A DNA stretch of 64,000 bases, from the NCBI GenBank assembly GCA_003116975.1, contig BGKB01000081.1:90600-154599 (forward strand), in the 5' to 3' direction. Shown one piece after another: positions 40,244 through 48,331 of this stretch. Source of the DNA: Aurantiochytrium sp. KH105. Its lineage: Eukaryota; Sar; Bigyra; Thraustochytrida; Thraustochytriidae. The number at the start of each line of letters is the position of its first letter. The first letter of the stretch is position 1. The position numbers were made by a program, and so were the translations under genes. Under the pieces are notes generated by a model that was not told where the DNA came from, did no database searches, and saw only the letters and a program-made list of their open reading frames with translations.

Positions 40244-43200
40244 TCACTCGCCGAAAAGCCTGTGGTATTGGCTCGTCGGGTCGGCGCTAAGAGCCGCGTG
40301 CGTTCCCATTTCTGCGACACCGCCACGATCCAGCAATATCACTGTATCAGCGACCAGTTGCAATGGCTCCATGCGGTCGTGAGTGATCATGAGCACGGTC
40401 GTGCGCTTCGCCTCGAGTTTTTTCGCAATCGTCCGCTCCACAAGACGCCGCGAATTCGGGTCAAGTTGTGCCGTGGGCTCGTCGAGAATGAGAAGACGCG
40501 GTTTCCGAAGAAGCGCACGTGCCAGGACGATTCGCGCCCGCTCGCCGCCGCTTAGACCAAGTCCACGCTCACCGACGCGTGTTTGATATCCACGATCGAG
40601 TTCCATGATGAAACCGTGCGCGTGAGCATCCTGCGCGGCGGTGATCACGTCACTCTCCGTGTACTCGCCCGGTGCCAGTCCGTAAGTGATGTTTGCTAGG
40701 ATCGATGATGCAAAAAGCTGAGGATCCTGAGGTACAAGACCAACATGCCTTCGGAAAGCAGACTTGTGCAAAGCAGCGAGGTCGTGTCCATCCACTGTAA
40801 TGCAACCCGTGGAAGGTCGATAGAACCCGAGCAAAAGTTTTTGCACGGTCGTTTTCCCCGCGCCATTGGTCCCGCAGAGAGCAGTAAGCGATCCTGGCTC
40901 GAGCTGAAAGCTTACGCCGCGCAAACTTGGGCGCGACGCAGATGCATACGACATGGAAACATTTTCGAATTTGACGGAACACCCCACGTCGGCATCGAGG
41001 GCGACCTCTTCATAAAGCGTCTCGCGTCGAACGCGCGCAGCCTCGAGCAAATTCGACTCCAGGGTTGACAAGAGGCCAAAGACGCGCTGCGCTGCGCCTG
41101 CGGCGCGATTGAACGCATCCATATTACTGTTGATCTCTTGGTAGGCGTTGTTGATCACGTTCCAGTAAAGCATGAACTTGACAAGCTCGCCGGGGGTTAG
41201 ATGCTCTGCGTACATGAGCGCCTCGTAGCCGCCGAAGCCAAGAATAAGAAAGGTTCCCGTCATGCTGAGGTTTTGGGTAATGACATTGGCCAGAGCCGTG
41301 CCAAAGGCATCCTTGATTCCCTTGGCCAGAGCGTTGCCTGTAGCTTCAATGAAGCGCGCCACCTCGGCGGATTCCATGGCATGCGCCTTGACCGTGCTTA
41401 TGTTGTTGAAGGCCTCGGTTGCAATGCCATTCGCATCCGCGATTCCGCCCCAAATCTCTCGATTTAAGCGCGTGCTCCAGCGCGAGTACACAGACAGCAA
41501 ATACGTGATAGGCACAAGACTTGTCACAGCCACGGCAGTTAATCGCCAAGAGGTAAAGAGGCAGACCCCGAGACCGCCGATCATGACAAGCATGTTGGTG
41601 AAGAGACTGACGATGACCGCGCGCCAAGGAGAGACCATTGCGTTCACGTCGTTGGTGAGGCTTGCCGTGAGACCACCAGACATGTTCTGATCGTAGAAGG
41701 GATGTTCTTGCTGAATGAGTTTTTGGAACATGTCATTGCGCACCGAGGTGGCAACCTTGCGTCCAATGATAGAAACGCAGGTATCCCTAACAATGCCCAA
41801 GAAAACCACCAGGAGACCGCACGCAATGAGCATGTGAATATGGTTGTGAAACCCCTTGAGATCCTTTTCAAACACCGCATCAATAATTTGGCCCTGGAAG
41901 TTCGGAAGCCCCACCTTTGCAGCGGCGTTACCAAACACGCAAATAATTGCTACGCTGAGAAGAAGGGCATGCTGGACGACCATTTCGCGAATCGAGGTGG
42001 ACCAAAAGGATATACCCTTTGCAGGGGCGGGAGAAGAAGAGGTCTGTGGCGTGTTGCCGTCCGTGCCGTGCTTGTGAGGACGCACAGCCGCGCTGAAGCA
42101 GCGGCGACACACGTCAAAGTCGCAGCGTTTGCAGCGATAACCGCGACCGCGAACTCTTCCCATGCAAATATCGCACGTGTTGAAAGGCAGGCGCGGCCAA
42201 AAGTAGAGCTTGTGGGGATGCAACGCCTCGAGAAGATGGCCCCGATCGCGGCCGACGACATCTACGGCTCCCTTGAGCACGAAAAACTCCACGCTTGCCA
42301 CCATCATGATCCCAAAGAGAAGTGGCACCTGGACTTTGCTCCAAGCGAACTCGACGGTGATGCAGCGGATCGCCATGTAAAAGGCAATGAACGTATCAAA
42401 GACAAAGGCAATGCCCAGGACAAGGTTGCGCGAGAATTCAGCTCGCCTGCGAACCTTGTAGGCTAGGATCTCTGGGTTTCGCAACGCCTCCGAGTGTTCG
42501 AGCTCGATGATCGAAACGTTGCGTCGCAAACCGAGCGGCTGGCGCGGGTCCGCAAGAAGTGGTCTGCGGACTTCGGCCGCAGACATATCAGCATAGGCCG
42601 CTTCGAGTCCTTGCGCCTGGATGTGGCGGTTCGCATAAGCCCACCGAACACACACAGCAAGCGCCAGGAGATTTACAAAGGTGCGACCAATACTGAAGAG
42701 GAGCACGCCGTCGAGAATGCCAACAAACTTTGTCACGTGGCGCTTGGTAACTTGGTCGAAGCAAATGCAAAGACAAAGATCCAGCGCAAGGACGATGCCG
42801 AGGAGAACTACCCGTCTCGTTCCCTCGTTCGACCGTCGAAGTCGGCTGCCTCGCTTGGCCCGGCTGCGCTGTTGCTGGTGCTGGTGCTCATGTTCTTGCT
42901 GGTGCTGCTGGTGCTCTTGCTGATGATTGGAAGGCGGCGGCAAGCCAGGTCTCTGGCACTCTACGTCTTCATCGAGCTCGCCGTCGCTATCTACACTCCC
43001 CGTGCTACTGCTGTTGCTGCTCGCGCTACTTAGCTCGCTGGGCAGGGCAAAAGCCTCGCGCGCGTTTGTTGACGCCTCCGCATCGTCCTCGATTCGCATA
43101 GCAGGCCGTGCGTGTTGCGGGACGCGAGACAGACGCTGCTGCTCCACGGCGCCGTACGGCGTCGCAAAGTACCGAGCACAGGAACAGACGCCCTCGGCGA

Positions 43201-43270
43201 GCCCTCGCGGCAGACCTCGGCGCGCGCGCGCGCGCGTCGACAGACCTGCGAATGGTTCTGGATGCCACAT
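40244..43270 (-). CDS. ABCB-type half-transporter with embedded ZZ-like zinc finger
   Basis: 1008 residues. Residues 58-150 are disordered and Gln/His-rich. Four extra hydrophobic segments follow (about 152-172, 180-212, 282-305 and 313-335). A zinc finger comes next, C366-x2-C369...C380-x2-C383...C388-x2-C391 in the pattern of ZZ/C1-like fingers (YRCKRCDFDVCRRC). Then comes a standard six-TM exporter domain (about 430-720) and an NBD with Walker A GTNGAGKTT (800-808), Gln848, LSGGERA (906-912), LLILDEPT (926-933) and His964. The ABC part resembles TAP/ABCB half-transporters. Alternative starts are the first ATG (43270, preceded by an 11-codon upstream ORF) and Met58 (43099); the extra 57 residues are Arg/Ala-rich and could be a targeting sequence. 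The stop TGA lies in GAGTGAGCA, a possible donor. Substrate is unknown. Confidence 0.88.
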   Translation of the reverse strand: MWHPEPFAGLSTRARARRGLPRGLAEGVCSCARYFATPYGAVEQQRLSRVPQHARPAMRIEDDAEASTNAREAFALPSELSSASSNSSSTGSVDSDGELDEDVECQRPGLPPPSNHQQEHQQHQQEHEHQHQQQRSRAKRGSRLRRSNEGTRRVVLLGIVLALDLCLCICFDQVTKRHVTKFVGILDGVLLFSIGRTFVNLLALAVCVRWAYANRHIQAQGLEAAYADMSAAEVRRPLLADPRQPLGLRRNVSIIELEHSEALRNPEILAYKVRRRAEFSRNLVLGIAFVFDTFIAFYMAIRCITVEFAWSKVQVPLLFGIMMVASVEFFVLKGAVDVVGRDRGHLLEALHPHKLYFWPRLPFNTCDICMGRVRGRGYRCKRCDFDVCRRCFSAAVRPHKHGTDGNTPQTSSSPAPAKGISFWSTSIREMVVQHALLLSVAIICVFGNAAAKVGLPNFQGQIIDAVFEKDLKGFHNHIHMLIACGLLVVFLGIVRDTCVSIIGRKVATSVRNDMFQKLIQQEHPFYDQNMSGGLTASLTNDVNAMVSPWRAVIVSLFTNMLVMIGGLGVCLFTSWRLTAVAVTSLVPITYLLSVYSRWSTRLNREIWGGIADANGIATEAFNNISTVKAHAMESAEVARFIEATGNALAKGIKDAFGTALANVITQNLSMTGTFLILGFGGYEALMYAEHLTPGELVKFMLYWNVINNAYQEINSNMDAFNRAAGAAQRVFGLLSTLESNLLEAARVRRETLYEEVALDADVGCSVKFENVSMSYASASRPSLRGVSFQLEPGSLTALCGTNGAGKTTVQKLLLGFYRPSTGCITVDGHDLAALHKSAFRRHVGLVPQDPQLFASSILANITYGLAPGEYTESDVITAAQDAHAHGFIMELDRGYQTRVGERGLGLSGGERARIVLARALLRKPRLLILDEPTAQLDPNSRRLVERTIAKKLEAKRTTVLMITHDRMEPLQLVADTVILLDRGGVAEMGTHAALSADPTSQYHRLFGE

Positions 43271-43415
43271 TACGCACGCGATTTTTGGGGGTCACCGACC
43301 GACATTTTGGGGCCAATGTGGAGCCAAAATGGGAATTATGGGATAAAAAGAAGAAGGGCAAGGGTGGTCTACTGCAATAACAAACACACTGACAAAAACA
43401 CATTGCTGGATCGTA

Positions 43416-43660
43416 TTAGGTTACATTCTGCACGCATGACCGGGATCGAGGACGCACAGGGTTGGCACCTAGATCAGGCACAACAAAACGCGCTTCGAGC
43501 GCCAGACTCATTGCCAGCAAAGGCCAGCTTGAACCAGGAACAAGCGTGAGCGACTCAAGAGGAGCAACAGCTATTGCTTGCCAGCCACAGGCAGCTGGAC
43601 CATGCACATCCTGCACAAAATGGTCGCCCATGTATGCAATCTTCTTTGCAGTCGAGGATG

Positions 43661-43693
<33 letters not shown>

Positions 43694-45209
43694 AACCTCT
43701 GGAAAACAGGTCTGCTAAACCACGCACATTCCCCCCGACAAATACGCCACTTTCATTGACAACAGGCTTTGGGACGCCGCAAGAAGACGATGTTGCAAAA
43801 AACTGGGACTTGTGCGCACTGGTTACAATGAAATCGAAGAGGGAGCGCCAGTTTTGTCCCGGGAATGCTGCATCCATGGTGCGTTGAGAGTGTTCCCAAT
43901 CAGCATTCGTGAGAACGAAAAGTTTAGTGCCGCCGCGCTTGACGAGTCTGCGCAGCCAAGGGAGAACCAGTGCGGTGCGCTTGACCACGAGGGCTGATGC
44001 GTCCTGGTCGAGAGAGGCTTCAAAGCTAAACGGGCAGAATTTGCTCTGTACAAAAATAAATGCCTGTCGAACCCTTTCGAGCCATTCGCGTCGAACCTCC
44101 ACAAGATCTCGCTTCTTTTCTGCATCAAGACATGCGGCAAGCACAGCAGCAAAAGGTTGCTCAATTTCAGTATGCAAGATGAGATATTGTTGCAGGCTCG
44201 TGTCGATCGGTGCTTCTGCGTAGCCAAGGCGGTCCATCTCCGACCGAGCAAGAAGCGCTGAGCCTAGAAACGCGAAAACAACCCACTTGTCAACGTCCAC
44301 TTCCAAAATGAGACCCTCGTCTGCATCGAGAACAAGGCATTTCTTCTCACACATCCAAGAATGCTTTGGCTCAAGCTCATGGGGAATGCTTTCGGCAACC
44401 TTTGAAAGGTACTGGTCAGGTCCAGAGGTCTCGGAGACCCCAGAGGTGAGACTTTCTTTGAGATGACGAACCACGGCCTGATATCGAATGGCTCGCGCAG
44501 CGATATTTTCATAGGTCACGAGCGTGTTGTCGAGGTCGAAGCCTATCCAGTCGCAAGAGTCTAGCAGTGCTTGGTGCTCCTCTTGCGCGGTGCGGGTGGC
44601 AGCGGCACGGCGAGCAAGTTCCGCTTCCGCAGCTTCAAGAAAGATTTCTCGCTCGTTTTTGTCGTTGCTGTTTGCACTTTCTTTCAAGAGGGACTCAAAG
44701 CTCTGCATGAAATCGCATCCAAAGAGAGCGCTGCCACCTACCGTGAGGACTGCGGACTGTGCAGAAATAGCGCTTGGCGAACCTTGCGACGAGCCAGGAT
44801 CGTGGAGAAGCAGCATCCACAGCGCGGCCTCGAGGAGCGCTTGTCGTTCGTCGCCATTTTCAAGGGCGGTGCGCTCCAAAACCTCGAGCACAGGTCTCCA
44901 CAGCTCGAGCACCTCTGGCCTGATAATTACGGGGACGCGGTATCGCAGAACGTCGACCAGCAGGCCTAAATCGTCGGGTTCGTGGACCGCGTCTGCGGCG
45001 GCGCCGTGCGCCTCGAGTCCGAGCCTCGCCACCGTCTCCACAACCAGGTTGACCTCGCGCGCGCGGCTTCCCGCCCAGGCGACCGCCGCTGCGAGAGGCT
45101 GCCTCAGGGCCGCTGCGGGGTCGTCGGCGTCCTGCGCGGCTGCGCTCGCGGCCTCGCGCGCGCGCGCCGCTGCATCTGCCTTCGCGCGCAGCGTGAGTCT
45201 GCCGCCCAT
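43416..45209 (-). CDS. HAD-family 5'-nucleotidase-like protein (NT5DC type)
   Basis: 597 residues. The HAD core has motif I GFDLDNTL (nucleophile Asp225, acid/base Asp227), motif II FVLTNADW (Thr434-Asn435), the motif III lysine in SAHKSQFF (Lys467) and motif IV YMGDHFVQD (Asp529 and Asp534). The TN-D-x-x-x-S-x-x-x-M pattern and GDHFxxD place it with the cytosolic IMP/GMP 5'-nucleotidase and NT5DC proteins, which dephosphorylate nucleotides or have lost that role. All catalytic positions appear intact. The first ~210 residues are an Ala/Leu-rich helical extension not typical of the family. A CTG-repeat-encoded Ser run (43660-43692) lies just before motif IV. It is divergent to the mitochondrial carrier gene across a large palindrome. 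Confidence 0.85.
43660..43692. repeat. (CTG)11 trinucleotide repeat in coding sequence
   Basis: About eleven CTG units on the plus strand, read as AGC serine codons in the minus-strand 5'-nucleotidase-like gene. It is in frame, so length changes would alter only a surface Ser run. Confidence 0.9.
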
Positions 45210-46398
45210 GGGTGCCGCCCAGCCGACGCTGCTGCTGCGCGTATCTTTTCCTCCTTTTCCTCCCGACCGGCTCGCCGCGCGGGAGCCCGCTTCGCGCGGC
45301 CGCGCAGCTCCTCCTCCTCCTCCTCCTCCTGCAGCTGCAGCTGCTGCAGCTGCTGCAGCTGCTGCTACTCCCCGTGGCTCAGCGGGCGGCCATAGGATTA
45401 TGCAGAGCGACCGAGAGCGCCCGTGCGCGCCGCAAGTTCCGATTTCACCGGCCGCGCCTTCGCGAGAGCGCTCGCCCGTGAACCCGCGCTCGCTTCCCGG
45501 TTTCGTGTCCTTCCTCCCGCCCAGGCAGGCGCAGGCGCAGACGCAGGTGCTCGCAGCGCCGGAGTCGGGACCCGGGGATCAACCTTTTCCCTCTTGCGTG
45601 CCGTCGTCATCGCCTGTCACGTCGAGCGCAAGCTGGCTGGCGTCGACCGGCGTGGCATACGCGGCGGATGTGGATGCGGATGCGGTGCGAATGCGGATGC
45701 GGATGCGGTGCGGATGCGGGTGCGAATGCGGTTGCGGAAATCAAGCGAGATCGTCGTGAGCCAAAGTTTGCGCGCCGCCGATGCGACCTACGTACTACGT
45801 GCGCACGTGCGTCGCGCGGCCTCCCTCCTGCGATCGTAGCAGCCGCGCGACGCACGTGCGCACGTAGTACGTAGGTCGCATCGGCGGCGCGCAAACTTTG
45901 GCTCACGACGATCTCGCTTGATTTCCGCAACCGCATTCGCACCCGCATCCGCACCGCATTCGCATTCGCATTCGCATCCGCATCCGCATGCTTGCCTGCC
46001 CACGAAGGAAAGAAAGGGGCGCTCCGAGGTCGCTCCCGCCGTTCTCTCACCCTCCCTTCGCAGGCGGCATCTTCCGCACTGCGCTGCACGGCGAAAGGCC
46101 TCGCTCCCGACCGCTCTGCGGCCCAGCCTCGCCGCTCGCCGCAGCTGCACCGACGACGTCGCGCAGTTCTTGGGCCCGCCGTCGCAGCCTCCGTGGCTCT
46201 CGCGGCGCGTAATCAGTCTCCCCGTCCAGCGGTCACGAGCCGCCGTAGCAACAAATTGCAACACGCGCGCTTACAGACAGACGCACACACAGTGCAGAGC
46301 GCACTCGCGAGGAGCAGACGCGCGACGCGCAGAACCCTATCCAGCACGCCTGGCTGCGACCGCGAGCACGACCTGCGCAGCCGAGAGCCGAGGGCAAG
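45210..46398. other. Divergent gene-free region containing a long palindrome
   Basis: No supported gene lies between the 5'-nucleotidase-like and carrier starts. Repeated CAG/CTG dyads (45322-45366) precede the palindrome at 45703-45959, whose outer flanks are GGATGC/GAATGC hexamer arrays. Open frames here on both strands mirror each other because of the palindrome and are not gene evidence. Confidence 0.7.
45703..45959. repeat. Perfect 118-bp inverted repeat with 21-nt spacer
   Basis: Left arm 45703-45820 and right arm 45842-45959 are exact reverse complements by direct reading. Shared landmarks are AAATCAAGCGAGATCGTCGT, CCAAAGTTTGCGCGCCGCCG and TACGTACTACGTGCGCACGT. The spacer 45821-45841 is CTCCCTCCTGCGATCGTAGCA. 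Outside the arms the match continues imperfectly for roughly 35 bp in GCGGAT/GCGAAT arrays that differ in unit order. The arms would form a very stable cruciform or hairpin. Confidence 0.95.
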
Positions 46399-47346
46399 AT
46401 GGCGCGGAGCGAGGCGGCGACGGCGGCGGCCGCGGGCGGCGTGGCGGGCCTGTGCTCGGTGAAGGCGCTCTCGGGCGCGGGCGACGCGGGCGGCAAGGGC
46501 TCCGGGGCCCTGCTCAACCTGGGAATTGGAGCCGGGATCCAGTGCCTCGAGGCGGCCTCGCTGGGCATGCCCTTCGAGGTGTGGAAGACGCGCATGGGCA
46601 GGTACCGGCACGAGTCCACCGTGGAGTCCTTTGTGAATGTGTACAAGACGGGCGGCGCGAGGGCCTTTTGGGCCGGACTCGGCCCCAAGATGGTGGAGAG
46701 CGCGACCAAGGGCGCGATCCTCATGGCCTCCAAGGAGGCCATCAATGAATCTCTTTTGGCGAGCGGCGTCGGCCCCACGGCCTCCGGACTCTTGGCTGGC
46801 GCTGGTGGCGGCGTCTGCCAGGTCGTCGTCATGGGACCCTGCACCTTTCTCGTCACGGGTGCTGTCACGGGTGACAAATCCATGTCCACCATGGAGCGCA
46901 TTCGTCGCACGTACACGCGGAGCGGTATTCGCGGCTTTTACCCTGGTGCCAGTGCAATCGCGTTTCGACAGGCCACCAACTGGGCCAGTCGTCAGGGTTT
47001 TACGGAATTTGCGCGCGGCCAGATCAAAACCTTGGTCCACGGTGACGCCGCCGACGCCAAACTCACCCCATTGCAAGAAGTGGCTGCAGGTATCATTGGC
47101 GGTACCATGGCGTGCTGGAATCACCCATTCGAGGTCGCGCGCATTGAGATGCAGGCACGGGGCGATCAGGGCCAAAAGTCCATCAACCTCGCGCAGACGC
47201 TTCGTCTCGTCGTCCAGGAGCACGGCGTTGGCGGACTCTTCAAGGGCATTGTCCCACGCATCTGCCTCGGTGTCTACCAAACCCTCTTTATGGTCACTGG
47301 CGCCAAGCTCATTAAAGATGAGCTCCGTCGCGCGGGCGTTCTCTAA
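46399..47346 (+). CDS. YHM2: Yhm2-like mitochondrial citrate/2-oxoglutarate carrier
   Basis: 315 residues, the usual size of the mitochondrial carrier family, with three ~100-residue repeats. Repeat 1 has MPFEVWKTRMG and repeat 3 has HPFEVARIEMQA in place of the canonical PxD/E-x-x-K/R-x-R signature. Repeat 2 has the atypical GPCTFLVTGAVTG. RQATNWASRQGF, LTPLQEVAAG and PRICLGVYQTLFMV correspond closely to yeast Yhm2. Yhm2 exchanges citrate for 2-oxoglutarate across the inner membrane, and citrate export can feed cytosolic acetyl-CoA and NADPH for lipid synthesis. The start at ATG 46399 follows an A/G-rich leader and gives an Ala-rich N-terminus before TM1. No cleavable presequence is needed in this family. 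Confidence 0.88.
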   Translation: MARSEAATAAAAGGVAGLCSVKALSGAGDAGGKGSGALLNLGIGAGIQCLEAASLGMPFEVWKTRMGRYRHESTVESFVNVYKTGGARAFWAGLGPKMVESATKGAILMASKEAINESLLASGVGPTASGLLAGAGGGVCQVVVMGPCTFLVTGAVTGDKSMSTMERIRRTYTRSGIRGFYPGASAIAFRQATNWASRQGFTEFARGQIKTLVHGDAADAKLTPLQEVAAGIIGGTMACWNHPFEVARIEMQARGDQGQKSINLAQTLRLVVQEHGVGGLFKGIVPRICLGVYQTLFMVTGAKLIKDELRRAGVL

Positions 47347-47424
47347 GCGTTTCCGCCTCTACGCACGCACGCACGCACGCATGCACGCACGCACGCACGC
47401 ACAATTCTCTGATCCAAGCCATCC

Positions 47425-47432
47425 TATAAATA
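47425..47432 (+). promoter_or_regulatory. TATA box, first of two tandem promoter copies
   Basis: TATAAATA precedes copy A of the tandem duplication, and TTATATTATA (47569-47578) sits at the matching place before copy B. Both face the small gene starting at 47820. Confidence 0.5.
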
Positions 47433-47438
47433 GTTACT

Positions 47439-47701
47439 AGTCGAACAATGCCATGATTTCCCAATGTGTGATTTTCTTTTGTGATCGAGTGTGATTCTCC
47501 AAGAAAAACACCCAACCATCAAACCATCAAACTTGTTTGTTTGACGTGAGCCCACCGACCGAGCCAAGTTATATTATAGTCGAAGAATGCCATGATTCCC
47601 AATGTGTGATTTTCTTTTGTGATCGAGTGCAATTCTCCAAGAAAATACCCAACCATCAACCATCAAACTTCTTTGTTTGACGTGAGCCGACCGGCCGAGC
47701 C
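47439..47701. repeat. Two-copy tandem duplication of a promoter-like segment
   Basis: Copy A 47439-47565 and copy B 47578-47701 share GATTTTCTTTTGTGATCGAG, TTTGTTTGACGTGAGCC and a CCCAATGTG word at a 139-bp offset. They differ by scattered substitutions and short indels. Each copy is preceded by its own A/T-rich TATA-like word. Confidence 0.9.
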
Positions 47702-47819
47702 TTGCACGCAGGCCCGCCAAGTCGAGCGGAGGGCAGCCAAGGCGAGGAGGCAGGCTGGCCAAGCGAGACAGACTGGAGAGGGCACCTCAGCCTGTCGCGG
47801 TTCGGAGTGGCTGGAACCG

Positions 47820-48290
47820 ATGCCGGCAGCAACAGCAGGGACAGCGGCTGACCGTTCGCCCAGCGGCGACCAAGTCGCGGGCAGCGCGGCAGCACAGAAG
47901 GCGCGCACGCACACAGGGTGGACGGAGGAGCTGCAAAAGCACTCGCCCGCGTCCGTCGAGTGGTTCATCAAGGACGCGGAAGTCCTTGCCAAGAGCGTCG
48001 TCGAGCGAGAATGTATGCGTGACTTTGATCAAGCAGAACTCTCGCTCGCACTTCTTGCAGACAAAATAGCTTATCTCGAAAATCTGCATAAAGCTCAAGC
48101 TCGTCAAAATATTTCCGTACTAGATACGAGCGAAGATCACGCGACGTACTCGTCAGCCGGCGGAGGGCGGATCGCCACAGAAGGTCAGCGCGAGGCCAGG
48201 GGCACTTCAAGAACTAGCAGCAGCAGCACCAGCACTGCCGCAAACAACAGCAGCGGTAGCAACTCCGTCGCCACCTCTGGCACCCGCTAG
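47820..48290 (+). CDS. Small protein of unknown function
   Basis: 156 residues from ATG 47820; the frame is open upstream into the duplicated promoter segment, which is unlikely to be coding. Not recognised. A disordered Ala/Ser/Gly N-terminus is followed by a predicted helical core of about 70 residues, WTEELQKHSPASVEWFIKDA through FDQAELSLALLADKIAYLEN. It then ends in a Ser/Thr/Asn-rich tail (SSSSTSTAANNSSG). There is no TM segment, signal peptide or metal site. The helix has coiled-coil character, suggesting a small adaptor subunit, but this is only inference. Its stop is 41 bp from the stop of the convergent tricorn homologue. Confidence 0.55.
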   Translation: MPAATAGTAADRSPSGDQVAGSAAAQKARTHTGWTEELQKHSPASVEWFIKDAEVLAKSVVERECMRDFDQAELSLALLADKIAYLENLHKAQARQNISVLDTSEDHATYSSAGGGRIATEGQREARGTSRTSSSSTSTAANNSSGSNSVATSGTR

Positions 48291-48331
48291 GTATAGCTGC
48301 TCAAATGTAGGATCCGAGGAAGCCTTGCTGA

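Larger units (their letters stand above)
47347..47819. other. Carrier 3' flank and duplicated promoter of the small unknown gene
   Basis: Contains an ACGC/ATGC microsatellite (47362-47402), a TATAAATA box (47425), the two-copy promoter duplication (47439-47701) and a G/C-rich leader before ATG 47820. Confidence 0.6.

Noticed and set aside
45374-45387. A-box-like TGGCTCAGCGG
   Set aside because: No B-box follows at a workable distance, and no tRNA fold is possible.
45607-46264. Open frames on both strands across the palindrome
   Set aside because: The two sets of translations repeat each other because the DNA is an inverted repeat, and they contain no recognisable domain.
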